Positions 20,139 through 29,681 of a stretch of DNA of 64,000 nt are shown here, piece after piece (within the stretch, counting starts at the first letter, position 1; the number at the start of each line of letters is the position of its first letter). The DNA is from Clostridiales bacterium Firm_16 (GTDB lineage Bacteria; Bacillota; Clostridia; Saccharofermentanales; Saccharofermentanaceae), in the NCBI GenBank assembly GCA_001604185.1, contig LVAV01000110.1, positions 1 to 64,000 of the forward strand, read 5' to 3'. The notes beneath the pieces are model-generated. The model was given only the letters and a program-made list of their open reading frames with translations. It searched no databases and was not told the origin of the DNA. The translations under genes were made by a program, and so were the position numbers.

Positions 20139-20172
20139 AACGCGGCGTCCATACGGATGGCCGCGTTTTTTC
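20139..20172 (+). terminator. Terminator after obg
   Basis: Stem AACGCGGC (20139-20146) and GCCGCGTT (20160-20167), extended inward by GTCC/GGAT, is followed by TTTTTTC. A classic intrinsic terminator ending the rplU-obg run. Confidence 0.9.
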
Positions 20173-20292
20173 TGCCTTTGACAGAGTTTTTCCGAAAACG
20201 GTTTCTAGATTCATATATCCGCAAATTCCTGCTTTCGTGCCCCGAAAAGCCTGAATCTATGGGATTTTTGACTTATCGGAGAGATGGGTGGG

Positions 20293-20301
20293 TGATATAA
20301 T
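20293..20301 (+). promoter_or_regulatory. Extended -10 promoter of the HD-GYP gene
   Basis: TGATATAAT is a consensus extended -10 element 34 bp upstream of the start codon. A TTGACT is present at 20268-20273 but 22 bp away, too far for a normal -35. Confidence 0.6.
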
Positions 20302-20334
20302 CAAAGATAGGGTATATTGTGAGGAGGAACGAGT

Positions 20335-22044
20335 ATGGCTTTGTACTATGAAGTCCTTTTGGGGTTATCTATTTTCTTTACCGTGATCTATGCCTTCATG
20401 TGGCATAAACACTTCAACTTGAACGTCACCTTGATCTTTGTACTGGTGCCCGTCAGTACGTCGGCTTTTCTGGCTGTGGCGGAATCCAAGACACTGGATG
20501 AAGCGATCCTGGCGACGAAGTTTACATATATTGCCGGAAGCTTCACGATACTGTTTATCCTGCTTGCTATCGTTGACCTGTGTCACTTACGGATACCGAA
20601 GATCCTGCGAGGCATCTTTGTTGCCCTTACGATGGCAATTTATATTCCGGTACTGACTATCGGCAAAAACTCTCTGTTCTATAAGAGCGCGGAACTGGTT
20701 ACCCGACATGGCATTTCTCTGGTGACCAAGAAGGAATACGGGATCATGCATACTTTCTTCTATGCCTGGGTCATTCTGCAGTTTCTCCTTGCAGTAATCA
20801 TCTTGGTCTACAGCCTGATTAAGAAAGATCACGTTTCCCACAAGATCATCTTCCTGCTTATGGCACCGGTGGTCCTTGCAATGATCTCTTTCTTCGGCGG
20901 AAGAATGATCACGAAGGACATCGAACTGCTTCCGGCGGCCTATGTCTTCTCCCAGTGCTTCTACCTGTTGATCGTGTACCGTCTGGGTCTTTACGACATC
21001 AACGATTCCGGTCTGGTGTCGCTTCTGGAAAAGGGCGAGACCGGCTTTGCCTCCTTCGATTATAAGCTTCGTTTCCTGGGCTGTAATGAAGTGGCGGAAG
21101 AAGCGCTTCCGATGCTTCGGAATCTGCATGTTGACCGCTCCATTGCCCAGATCGAGAGCCTGAAGGACAATGTCTGCAAATGGATCGATGCTTTCCGGAA
21201 CCGAAAAGAAGATGAAGTGATCAATTTCCATTACAGGAGCGCGGACGGAGAGAAGGTCTATCACATCGACGTCAATTACCTCTATGACGGAAGACGTCGC
21301 AGAGGATACCAGCTTTTCATCACCGACGATACGGCAGACATCCGTTTGCTGGAACTGCAGGAGAAGTATAATGCCGAACTGCGAAGCGAAGTCGAGAACA
21401 AGACCAAGCGTATCCGCAAGCTCAACGATCATCTGATTCTGAGTATGGCAAATATGGTCGAGAGCCGTGACCCCTTTACAGGCGGCCACATCAAGCGCAC
21501 CAGTGAAGGCGTCCGTCTTCTGGTGGAGCAGATGAAGCAAGATCCGGAGCTTCAGCTGACGGATTTCTTCTGCAGACTGGTGGTCAAGGCGGCACCGATG
21601 CATGACCTGGGTAAGATCGCCGTGCCGGATGCGGTACTTCTGAAACCGGGCCGCTACGAGCCGGAGGAATACGAGATCATGAAGAGCCACTCCGCCGAAG
21701 GCGCAAGGGTAGTCGACATGATCCTGAAGGATACAGACAGTGAGATCTTCCGCAAGATTGCCGTAAATGTGGCGCATTACCACCACGAGAGGTGGGATGG
21801 CAAAGGATACCCGGAGAAACTTTCTGGTGATCAGATCCCCCTTGAAGCGCGGATTATGGCCATTGCCGATGTATATGACGCGCTGGTAAGTAAACGTGTA
21901 TATAAAGAGAGCATGCCCTTCGAGAAGGCAGACAGCATCATTATGGAAGGCATGGGCACCCAGTTCGATCCGGGTCTGGAGAAATACTATGTTGCGGCCA
22001 GACCTTTTCTTGAGGCATACTATAAGGAGCAAAATCCAACGTGA
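20335..22044 (+). CDS. Membrane HD-GYP domain phosphodiesterase
   Basis: Protein of 569 residues. Seven predicted transmembrane helices (about 1-225) resemble the histidine-kinase-like 7TM sensor region. A PAS-like segment (FDYKLRFLGCNEVAEEAL) and a coiled linker precede a C-terminal HD-GYP domain: ESRDPFTGGHIKRTSEG, MHDLGKIAVPD near 422 and HHERWDGKGYP near 483, all key metal ligands and the GYP triad present. HD-GYP enzymes hydrolyse cyclic di-GMP or related dinucleotides, so it is probably a membrane sensor controlling second-messenger levels; the signal is unknown. The next gene follows after 12 bp. Confidence 0.9.
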   Translation: MALYYEVLLGLSIFFTVIYAFMWHKHFNLNVTLIFVLVPVSTSAFLAVAESKTLDEAILATKFTYIAGSFTILFILLAIVDLCHLRIPKILRGIFVALTMAIYIPVLTIGKNSLFYKSAELVTRHGISLVTKKEYGIMHTFFYAWVILQFLLAVIILVYSLIKKDHVSHKIIFLLMAPVVLAMISFFGGRMITKDIELLPAAYVFSQCFYLLIVYRLGLYDINDSGLVSLLEKGETGFASFDYKLRFLGCNEVAEEALPMLRNLHVDRSIAQIESLKDNVCKWIDAFRNRKEDEVINFHYRSADGEKVYHIDVNYLYDGRRRRGYQLFITDDTADIRLLELQEKYNAELRSEVENKTKRIRKLNDHLILSMANMVESRDPFTGGHIKRTSEGVRLLVEQMKQDPELQLTDFFCRLVVKAAPMHDLGKIAVPDAVLLKPGRYEPEEYEIMKSHSAEGARVVDMILKDTDSEIFRKIAVNVAHYHHERWDGKGYPEKLSGDQIPLEARIMAIADVYDALVSKRVYKESMPFEKADSIIMEGMGTQFDPGLEKYYVAARPFLEAYYKEQNPT

Positions 22045-22056
22045 GATGAGGACCTT

Positions 22057-23091
22057 ATGGCACTGGAGAAAAGTATACTCACCATGGATTCGATGAGTAC
22101 GCTTTTCTTGTCGGACTATGGACTGCATCTGATCGAATATCAACCGATGAATCTGGGATCCGCCAACTGTTTTTGCGTGCGCTGCGAAGAGGGCGAATAC
22201 TTCTGTAAAGAATTCCAAAGTAAGATCACGTTAGAAGCCGTCGAGAAAGAGGCGGCCGTCGTTTCATATCTTCGTTCCAGGGATTTCCCTACCGCTGGTT
22301 TTATCCAGACAAAAGACGGAAGGTCGTGTCTTCTTCACGAGGGACATGTGATCTGTGTGCAGGAATTTGTCGACGGCAAAACGCACCTCAACGATCTGCC
22401 TCACTCGATACTGACGAAGGAGGCCGCGTGTCTCGGACGGCTGCATACACTTCTGAAAGATTGTCCCGTCCCGCTTCAGAGGGATATGGATGAGGCCTGG
22501 GCAGACAGTATTTCCATGGAGAATGAAAAGCAGAAATATATGGAGCTTTTGGAGTATCACTGGGACCAGGGCATCCTGAGTCCGAAGGCTGTCCGGATAC
22601 GCAGAGATATTCTTTTCAGAATCGATCTGATGGATATTGTGGGTAAGTATAAACCATACTTCAGAGGAATCACGTATGCACCGTCACACGGAGATTTTAC
22701 AGCGTGCCAGCTGATTCTTGACGGAGATCAGATCAAGGCGGTCATCGACTTTTCTTCGGCGGCGGTCATCCCGATCGTATGGGAGATCATGCGATCTTAT
22801 ATCCAGTCCAGAGGAAGCTTCGACACAGAGGATTTCGTGATGTATGTGCGGGAATATATGAAGGAAGCATCCCTTACGCGAAGAGACCTGGAAGCCATGC
22901 CATACGTTTATCTTTTCCAGCTTGCGAGAAGCCGGTACGGGTACAAAGAATACCTGAGCCGCAAAGCCGAGAATGCAGATGCTCTTCTGGATTTTGCATT
23001 CTGGAGGACAGATGTGCTTCGTACGATCATAATGAAAGCACAGTCGATCTCGGATGCATGTGTGGCGATCCTGGATGATCCGAAAACATAA
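22057..23091 (+). CDS. CotS/aminoglycoside phosphotransferase-fold protein
   Basis: Protein of 344 residues with the APH/choline-kinase-like fold seen in spore coat CotS proteins. VRCEEGEYFCKEF provides the N-lobe Lys, and SHGDFTACQLIL near 210 followed by IKAVIDFSSA correspond to the Brenner motif HGDxxxxN and the metal-binding DF. The usual Asn is replaced by Gln, which may lower or abolish kinase activity. It lies 12 bp behind the HD-GYP gene in an apparent operon. CotS-like function in spore assembly is possible; a metabolic kinase is the alternative. Confidence 0.65.
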   Translation: MALEKSILTMDSMSTLFLSDYGLHLIEYQPMNLGSANCFCVRCEEGEYFCKEFQSKITLEAVEKEAAVVSYLRSRDFPTAGFIQTKDGRSCLLHEGHVICVQEFVDGKTHLNDLPHSILTKEAACLGRLHTLLKDCPVPLQRDMDEAWADSISMENEKQKYMELLEYHWDQGILSPKAVRIRRDILFRIDLMDIVGKYKPYFRGITYAPSHGDFTACQLILDGDQIKAVIDFSSAAVIPIVWEIMRSYIQSRGSFDTEDFVMYVREYMKEASLTRRDLEAMPYVYLFQLARSRYGYKEYLSRKAENADALLDFAFWRTDVLRTIIMKAQSISDACVAILDDPKT

Positions 23092-23098
23092 GCGATGA

Positions 23099-23127
23099 CC
23101 CGACGGTGTTTCTCCTCACCGCCGGGC
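23099..23127. terminator. Hairpin between convergent genes
   Basis: A stem of about 10 bp with one mismatch (CCCGACGGTG / CACCGCCGGG) followed by a C/T-rich tract to 23170 lies between the convergent CotS-like and lipoprotein genes. It probably terminates the plus-strand transcript. Confidence 0.55.
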
Positions 23128-23178
23128 CATCTCATCAGTCTCTTTTCCTTTTTTCTTTCTTTTTTCCTTTATGTTCGA

Positions 23179-24939
23179 TCAGTCACCCATGAGAATGAAA
23201 TAGAACAGTTCATGAATGTCTGTACCGTTTAACTGAGTCTGGTAGTTATTGTGCGTGGCCGGGATCTTGACGCGGACATTTTTGCTTGCGTCTTCATGCA
23301 GCGTCTCCAGGATGATATATAATCCTTCACCACTGAATCCTGTGGATTCCACAAGTGCGCAGGGCGTGTCCTTCGGAATGGTATAATCTTCCAGTTCCTT
23401 ACCATCGGCGTCGACTTTCTTTCCCTTGATCTCTGCGCTGGTTACCACACCGGTTGCAAATCCTTCACGGATCTTCGTTTCGTTATCCGGAACATATTTG
23501 CCGTCGCTATCCAGTTTTCCGGTCTCCTTGAGACACATGAAAGTACCGGGGAGCTGATCCATAGAATAGAGTTCGAGGCTGCGGATATCCACGTGACTGG
23601 GCTGCATGGTGTGCATCCCGTTGTCATAGTCCATCGCACCACTAAAATTGTCCACACAATCCGCGGTCATGGACGCCAGATCCAGGCTGAAAACTTCGGT
23701 AGTCGGACACAGCAGGGAAACATCTGAATCCAATGTGATAAAGAGGTCCCAGTTCTGTCCGTTCTTGACTACATAGGCGTACTTATATACGGACAGTTCT
23801 AAGTCACTCATGGAAATAACGAGCCGTTCTGTCTGAGAGTCCATAAGGACGACATCAATGGACGAAGTGAGATACTCATCATCTTCCGGTGAGGTGGTGA
23901 ACAGCTTCAGGATATCTGTTTTGCCGTCTCCGTTGAAATCCCAGATCAGTTCTCCGTTATTGTCCAGGAAGAGGGCACAGGTATCCGGAATGATCTGGAA
24001 GTATTCCATGTTGAAAAGATCCGGATCATTAACTACCGGGATTTTGATGTAATCGAAGTACATGGAGGCGGTGAAATCATCGAAATAGTTATCGTTGAGT
24101 TGTTCTTTACCAAGTGGGACCATAAACCCGTCATAGGTAACGACGAGGGGCAGCTGACCGTTCTCGAAAAGTGTCTGACCCACAGGAGAGAAGAGTGCAT
24201 AGCCCTGATCTACGAACTGGGTATTCAGATAATTGGTAAACGCTTCTTTGTCGGTGATGAGATCTGAAATCTCCAGTTTCTCACCGGTCTTGGAATTGAA
24301 GTTGTACGTCTGGCAAAGAGTCGCATCATCTCCGACAGGAGCTGTCAGGATCGCAAATGAGAAGACTTCACTGTCTGCACGGAATACGCGGATCTTCTCT
24401 TCGACCAAAGTGGAGAAGATCTGATGTCCGCCTTTCTGGGACCTTTCTTTCATATCCTCGACGGCTTCATCATAATCCTTTTCCAGTTTCTGTAATCTCG
24501 GGCTGAGGATCGCATCGATGGCGGCCTGCAGTTTCTCATAGCCCGGATCGGTGATCTTAATCGTATCTGCGCTCAGACGCACGAATTTCGGACGCTTTTC
24601 CTCGGAGGTCTCGTCTGTCATGCCATAGGCTTTCTGGAGGCCGTTGGTCGTGAAAGAGATCATCGCTGCGTCGGTACTTTTTATATAGTGCTCTTCCTGA
24701 TGCAGTATGACATCCGGAATAGAAGGAAAGTCTTTGGGATCGGATTCATCTGTTTTATTCGAAGAAGAGGTTTCTTCAGTCGTGGTAGTAGTGGTTTGTT
24801 CCGTTGTCTGTTCAACCTCGGTAGAAGTGGTTGTTCTTGTTTCACGGGAAGTACGACCGGAAGCTTTTCTTCCGGAATCACAACCTGCGATAGACATAAT
24901 GATGGAAAAAGTTAATAATGTCACAACCAGCTTTTTCAT
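23179..24939 (-). CDS. Lipoprotein with Thr-rich linker, paralogue B
   Basis: Predicted lipoprotein of 586 residues with the signal MKKLVVTLLTFSIIMSIAGC (lipobox IAGC, Cys20) and a short Thr/Glu/Ser spacer. It contains WDFNGDGKTDILKL near 331, the same FG-GAP-like loop as the paralogue at 11144-12937, and ends with GTDIHELFYFIL. The start at 24939 has GTGAGGG upstream; the GTG at 24954 is that site itself. No enzymatic family is recognised; the two may be receptors or adhesins on the cell surface. Confidence 0.8.
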   Translation of the reverse strand: MKKLVVTLLTFSIIMSIAGCDSGRKASGRTSRETRTTTSTEVEQTTEQTTTTTTEETSSSNKTDESDPKDFPSIPDVILHQEEHYIKSTDAAMISFTTNGLQKAYGMTDETSEEKRPKFVRLSADTIKITDPGYEKLQAAIDAILSPRLQKLEKDYDEAVEDMKERSQKGGHQIFSTLVEEKIRVFRADSEVFSFAILTAPVGDDATLCQTYNFNSKTGEKLEISDLITDKEAFTNYLNTQFVDQGYALFSPVGQTLFENGQLPLVVTYDGFMVPLGKEQLNDNYFDDFTASMYFDYIKIPVVNDPDLFNMEYFQIIPDTCALFLDNNGELIWDFNGDGKTDILKLFTTSPEDDEYLTSSIDVVLMDSQTERLVISMSDLELSVYKYAYVVKNGQNWDLFITLDSDVSLLCPTTEVFSLDLASMTADCVDNFSGAMDYDNGMHTMQPSHVDIRSLELYSMDQLPGTFMCLKETGKLDSDGKYVPDNETKIREGFATGVVTSAEIKGKKVDADGKELEDYTIPKDTPCALVESTGFSGEGLYIILETLHEDASKNVRVKIPATHNNYQTQLNGTDIHELFYFILMGD

Positions 24940-25170
24940 ATAGACAACCCTCACGTAGATAAAGAATGAACAGAGATCTCTTATCTGACTTCATAATACA
25001 AAAGGGTCAGCTTTGTGAAATGACACTTCTGTAATAATGCAAAGAAAATTTCGTACGGCAAAGTTTTCATTGGGAGGAACGCTGAAACCTGCAGTATGAT
25101 TGCATATCTGAAATATGACAACGGGTTGTTCATAATTAAGTACAAATTCGAAAAGCTTCTTCTTAGTTTA

Positions 25171-25200
25171 TTAACAATCGTGCCATATCAACTCCATTAT
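25171..25200 (+). promoter_or_regulatory. Weak candidate promoter of the small-ORF locus
   Basis: TTAACA (25171-25176), 18 bp, CATTAT (25195-25200). The -10 matches only four of six bases, so this is tentative. The stretch 24940-25247 otherwise shows no gene. Confidence 0.25.
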
Positions 25201-25247
25201 TGTTTTTTACAATAAGACCATAGAAGAAAACAAAGGAGGACAGACCG

Positions 25248-25334
25248 ATGCAGCATATAATCACAACTCAAGAGACTGGGTCTTCTGAATCCTCCCATTC
25301 CTTGAGTGAAGCGCAAGTTAACGTTTCTCTTTAA
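25248..25334 (+). CDS. Small ORF of 28 codons with strong ribosome binding site
   Basis: A short reading frame starting MQHIITTQETGSSESSHSLS, rich in Ser, Thr and Gln. AAAGGAGGA lies 7 nt before the ATG, as good as any in the window, and an intrinsic terminator follows 45 bp after the stop, so the locus has the shape of a real short gene. No family is recognised. It could encode a small peptide or be the coding part of a regulatory RNA of roughly 200 nt. Confidence 0.4.
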   Translation: MQHIITTQETGSSESSHSLSEAQVNVSL

Positions 25335-25379
25335 GATATTGAGTTTGTAATAAAGTCTGATTGAGGACGAAAGAATATA

Positions 25380-25412
25380 CCCCTGATGTGAAGAGCATCA
25401 GGGGTTTTCTTT
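25380..25412 (+). terminator. Terminator of the small-ORF locus
   Basis: Perfect 9-bp stem CCCCTGATG (25380-25388) / CATCAGGGG (25396-25404) followed by TTTTCTTT. A separate perfect inverted repeat CATTTTCA-N4-TGAAAATG lies just beyond at 25416-25435. Confidence 0.85.
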
Positions 25413-25550
25413 ATCCATTTTCAAATGTGAAAATGATGCCATAAGTCCTTCCTTGTTTGCACATGTACACTATGTAGGTTCAAGCACATAAACGTCGGAC
25501 AAACTGCTTACTTTATGTGTCCGCTCTTTGGGGAGCAGTATAATTAACAA

Positions 25551-25588
25551 ATACGACCGAACCAGGCGTTTCCCCGATTCGGTCGTAT
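25551..25588 (-). terminator. Terminator of the InlB/DUF4214 gene
   Basis: An 11-bp perfect stem (ATACGACCGAA, 25551-25561, and TTCGGTCGTAT, 25578-25588) lies 67 bp past the stop codon; on the minus strand it is followed by TTTGTTAATTAT. The interval 25435-25550 holds nothing else that I can assign. Confidence 0.75.
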
Positions 25589-25655
25589 ATTCTCATCTGT
25601 TATTAACTCGCTTGCCTTGAAGACAAACCGGGAAGCTTATTCGCCTAGCTGCTGA

Positions 25656-28600
25656 TCAGGCAATCTCGCCGCGCTCGATACCATACTGCTTACAGATCTT
25701 GGTGAACTCTTCGCTCTGTCCGAAGAATGCCATGATGCTGTTTCGGTTCTGCTTTCCGGCCTTGATCTCTCCTGTCCAGTACGTGACTTCGCTTGCTTCT
25801 GGTTCTCTGCCCATGAAGGTCCGGTACAGTCTCTTCACGTACTCTTCGTTCGTTGTATTCAAGCCGATGAACTCTTTGCTCGTGAAAAACTCTTTAGCAG
25901 CGGAGCATCCTGTCTGCTCGAGATTGGTCAGCGCCAATGACCAGTATTCCACGCCGGATGCATCCGGTTTTCGGTTCAGACAGCAGGTGAATAATCTTGT
26001 GGCGAACTCGATGGCATTCTTCGATGCGATGGTTGCCTTGTGCCATTTCGCGCCAGACTTGACGCCGTAGGTTGCACAGACATTGCACCACTCGGTGGAT
26101 TCGATAAAGTCATTCACGACTTCCTCGCGGCTCTTCTTTCCGCTCTTGATGGCATCGACCCAGCCCTTCTTACCGGCGGCATCCGAAGCTCTGTCGAAGA
26201 ATGTCTTATACAGTGTTTCAACGAAATCTTCTACGGAGAGATTGCGGTCCATGAATTCCGGGGCTTCCAGCAGGAAGTAGCGGGCACAGTCTGCACCGGT
26301 CTTGCCGTTATTTACGACTTCGTTGACCCAGAATTTCTTACCCTCCGGATCGGACGGACGATTCATGGCGACAGTATAGAGTCTTTCCACGAAATCCTCG
26401 AAAGTCGGATCCTTTACCGGCGCTTTGGTCGGGGTAGGGGAGACCGTCGGCTTTTTGGTAGGGGTCTTGGTTGGCGCCTTCGTAGGCGCCTTGGTAGGAG
26501 CTTTCGTCGGAGTCTTGGTCGGTGTTGCTTTCTTCGTAGGTGTAGGTGAAACCGTAGGTTTTCGGGTCGGTGCCTTCGTAGGCGCTTTCGTAGGTGTCTT
26601 TGTCGGCGCCTTGGTCGGTGTAACTTTTTTCGTAGGCGTAGGTGAAACCGTAGGCTTTGGGGTCGGTACCTTCGTAGGCGCTTTGGTGGGCGCTTTTGTT
26701 GGTGCCTTCGTAGGTGCCTTTGTCGGGGCTTTGGTCGGTGTCGTCTTCTTCGTCGGAATAGGTGTGACCTTCTTGGTGGGTGTTACTTTCTTCGTCGGCG
26801 TAGGTGTAGGTGTAGCCTTCTTGGTAGGCGTTACTTTCTTCGTTGGCGAAGGCGTAACCTTCTTGGTCGGAGTAGGAGTAACCTTCTTCGTCGGCGTCGG
26901 TGTATTGGTAGGCTTAAGTGTAGCGAACCGCATGGTCACGAGCAGCGTTTTTCCGTTATTTGTCACATTCGTTGCAGCCGTTCCATTTACCTTGACCGTG
27001 ACGTCAGATTTAAATGCATATCCGCTTGACGCAGAAAGACCAATCGTCACTTCGTACATATGGTTGGCAGCAAAGGTGGAGCCGGAAATGTCCAAACGTT
27101 TGGTTGTCGTGAAATCCTTCCAGAACACACCATTCTTCGCCGATGTAGTATCAGGAAGTGCCGTGTTTGTATTCGCAAATTTCGCTCCTGACGGCAAAGT
27201 CACACTATAGCTCGGCGCAGCACCTATAACCGGCGCCTGGATGGTAAGCGAAACAGAAGAAATCTTGGACGGGAAAAGGAACGAGATGGATTCGAAATAG
27301 AATGGGTCAATATCCGGATGGGTGAACGTATATCTTCCTTCGATACTGCAGCTACTAAGTATCTCGAGCTTGTTAGCGCCAAGATCATACTTGAAGTCGA
27401 AGTTTCCATCTCTATCAACATCATAATAGTATCCGTTGGATGACTGTATATCTGAAATCAGATCGTTATCGGTCAGAAACCATATTGCGTCGCCATAATA
27501 TTCGTCTGCCATGTCAATCGAGCCATCAGAAAAGTCGAATAAAATATCACCCGTGATAAAGAATGTAAACGATTCGATACCACAGTCCATCGGAAGACCT
27601 TCGCGGATCGTATAGATCCTGGTCAGGTTCGTCGATTCGAGTTTATTGAGCAGGTCCGTATTGTTCAGCGACACGTCGAATGTGCCATCCTTGTCAAGGT
27701 CGTAAACAGTAAACTTATCGATCTTCTTCGAATTGATAAAACCATTGTTAGCCAGATAAGTAAGAGCCTTCTTATCTATTTGATCCATCTTATCCGATTC
27801 GCCAAACAGATAGGCCACATGCGGGTATCGAATTAAGAAATAGATACGACTGCATTTCGTTCCGGCCAGATCGTCCGAACTGATCTCCCAATCGTGACGG
27901 ATCGAATTGGTGGAAAGCGTCTTCAACGAATGTTGTGACTTGTCCCGCTGAATATCATAGGTGCCATTCTTGTCGAGATCGTACTGGATGATCGTGCCGG
28001 CAAGATTCCGTGATTCCACCAGATCCGTTGTCTCCAGGTAATCAAACATGGTTTCTTCAATTGTACCGAGATTCAGTTCTCCTTGATAGAGCCGTATATC
28101 ATATGCTCTCGGGAAGTCGAACTTGATAGTTATGAAGTGGCTTCCTTCCAGTAGCGTGCTGTTAATTCTGTATTTTCCTTCCATATGACCAGTTAACACG
28201 GCCATCTTTCCTTCGTCTTTCCAGACCTGCAGATCGCCGTAGGAATCACCATCGATGTTATACGCAATACTGCCGTCAGGCATTGTGCTTGCGGAGATTT
28301 CTTTCCGATCTGTAAGGAAATCCAGCGCTTCCATCTGAGTTGCGCTGATGTCCTGCTTTCCTCCGTAGATATCGAAAACTACATTCGAAGGTGTTTTTGC
28401 AAATCCAAAATCAAGGCAGAGAAAACCATATCCATCGGCATTGTGATTCTCTCTTTTCGTGTGTACGCGTTTGGAAAAATTCCATTGGAACCCGGTCGGG
28501 TCTGTGTAATAGACACTATAATAGTCGGAAAAAACATATCCGTCTTGCAGTGTCAGAAACACCCGCATGCCATAGCGTGTCTTGCCATCATCCACCGCAA

Positions 28601-29549
28601 CAAGATCGACTCCATATTCATCGACAAAATTCCATGCAGGATTAGGGTCTTCCCATTGGACCCAGGTATTTCTTGAATCATCCGGATTCAGAGTTGCGTT
28701 TCCGGGTTTCGCTGTGATCCTGCATTCCGGGAGATTGCCCGGGCTTAGCGCAATCACATTACCGGAAAGATAGATCGCGTCGATGGTATTTGCGTGATCT
28801 TCCCATCTTGCGTAGAGAGTCATATCCTTAAGAACCGAATCTGTGAACGCAAATTTATACTTAAGGTCTGCGTCTTGGTACCATCCCCAGAAATACATTC
28901 CGCTTTTCTTCGGATTTGCTGGTTTTTCTACGGAATGACCATTTACGACCCTGCGCGATTGTACTTCAGAACCGCCATTGCTATTGAAGGTAATCGTTCG
29001 CAAAGAAACACGGCCACCTGTTGCTTTTCCCAGATCAATAATGACAGATGCTGTCCGATCGTTCCGTTTAGTAAACACTTTATAGTTAGCTGCGGTCACC
29101 ATCGTTCCGTTAAAATAGACTGTTGTGTTTTCGGAGAACGAGTATGCCGATTCCAGATGCACGCACAAGCGTAAACCGTAATGGGTTTCTCCGTCGTTAA
29201 GGGCATGCGGTTCATCGTATCCGAAACCATACCAGGTATTGGTGCCCGCTGGCAGGTACTCCCAGGTTGTATTATCGCCGTAAGCTTCAATATACGCATG
29301 CGCTGTCGTTGCATACACGGTGAAAGGATTCAGTGCGCCTGAGACCACTTCTGTGGTATCGCTCGTCAGGCGGAGCTCGCTGATCGTCGACATCGTCGAG
29401 ACTTTCCCGTTCCCTGTGTCCAATCCATCTGCCCGCAACTTGCCGGCACGCATCACAGCCTCTCCGGTACCGATGAGCATCGGCACGCAGAAAGCAGCCG
29501 TCACGATCACGGTCGCAATTTTCGATAACTTGCCCTTCAATCTGAACAT
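25656..29549 (-). CDS. Large secreted InlB-repeat protein with C-terminal DUF4214 modules
   Basis: Exported protein of 1297 residues with a signal sequence (ATVIVTAAFCVPMLIG). It contains an InlB/Listeria-Bacteroides beta-grasp repeat near 180-250 (ITFNSNGGSEV, FWGWYQD, TLYARW), several repeats of about 80 residues in the middle, and a Pro/Thr/Lys linker at about 875-1045 made of units such as TKAPTKAP and TPTKKVTP. Four DUF4214-like units of about 55-60 residues follow (VERLYTVAMNRPSDPEGKKF, VETLYKTFFDRASDAAGKKG). DUF4214 is common in large surface proteins of Clostridia; its role is unclear. The same C-terminal module ends the LRR protein at the right edge. An adhesin or cell-surface scaffold is likely. 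Confidence 0.85.
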   Translation of the reverse strand: MFRLKGKLSKIATVIVTAAFCVPMLIGTGEAVMRAGKLRADGLDTGNGKVSTMSTISELRLTSDTTEVVSGALNPFTVYATTAHAYIEAYGDNTTWEYLPAGTNTWYGFGYDEPHALNDGETHYGLRLCVHLESAYSFSENTTVYFNGTMVTAANYKVFTKRNDRTASVIIDLGKATGGRVSLRTITFNSNGGSEVQSRRVVNGHSVEKPANPKKSGMYFWGWYQDADLKYKFAFTDSVLKDMTLYARWEDHANTIDAIYLSGNVIALSPGNLPECRITAKPGNATLNPDDSRNTWVQWEDPNPAWNFVDEYGVDLVAVDDGKTRYGMRVFLTLQDGYVFSDYYSVYYTDPTGFQWNFSKRVHTKRENHNADGYGFLCLDFGFAKTPSNVVFDIYGGKQDISATQMEALDFLTDRKEISASTMPDGSIAYNIDGDSYGDLQVWKDEGKMAVLTGHMEGKYRINSTLLEGSHFITIKFDFPRAYDIRLYQGELNLGTIEETMFDYLETTDLVESRNLAGTIIQYDLDKNGTYDIQRDKSQHSLKTLSTNSIRHDWEISSDDLAGTKCSRIYFLIRYPHVAYLFGESDKMDQIDKKALTYLANNGFINSKKIDKFTVYDLDKDGTFDVSLNNTDLLNKLESTNLTRIYTIREGLPMDCGIESFTFFITGDILFDFSDGSIDMADEYYGDAIWFLTDNDLISDIQSSNGYYYDVDRDGNFDFKYDLGANKLEILSSCSIEGRYTFTHPDIDPFYFESISFLFPSKISSVSLTIQAPVIGAAPSYSVTLPSGAKFANTNTALPDTTSAKNGVFWKDFTTTKRLDISGSTFAANHMYEVTIGLSASSGYAFKSDVTVKVNGTAATNVTNNGKTLLVTMRFATLKPTNTPTPTKKVTPTPTKKVTPSPTKKVTPTKKATPTPTPTKKVTPTKKVTPIPTKKTTPTKAPTKAPTKAPTKAPTKAPTKVPTPKPTVSPTPTKKVTPTKAPTKTPTKAPTKAPTRKPTVSPTPTKKATPTKTPTKAPTKAPTKAPTKTPTKKPTVSPTPTKAPVKDPTFEDFVERLYTVAMNRPSDPEGKKFWVNEVVNNGKTGADCARYFLLEAPEFMDRNLSVEDFVETLYKTFFDRASDAAGKKGWVDAIKSGKKSREEVVNDFIESTEWCNVCATYGVKSGAKWHKATIASKNAIEFATRLFTCCLNRKPDASGVEYWSLALTNLEQTGCSAAKEFFTSKEFIGLNTTNEEYVKRLYRTFMGREPEASEVTYWTGEIKAGKQNRNSIMAFFGQSEEFTKICKQYGIERGEIA

Positions 29550-29618
29550 AATCTATCCCCCATTGATTTGTAATAAACCTTCAAACACATCGAAAGATGC
29601 GCTTTAAACCTATTTCCT

Positions 29619-29627
29619 ATTATAACA
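29619..29627 (-). promoter_or_regulatory. Extended -10 promoter of the InlB/DUF4214 gene
   Basis: On the minus strand TGTTATAAT is a consensus extended -10 element about 70 bp upstream of the start codon. No clear -35 box is seen. Confidence 0.5.
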
Positions 29628-29681
29628 GAGAAAAGAACTGGCCCCGATTTGATTTTTCCGTTTGAATCCTTTCCACACAGA

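Noticed and set aside
26425-27210. Plus-strand frame encoding Val-Gly-Ala-Phe-rich repeats
   Set aside because: It is the antisense of the Pro/Thr linker of the minus-strand DUF4214 protein; no ribosome binding site, and the composition is an artefact of the repeats.
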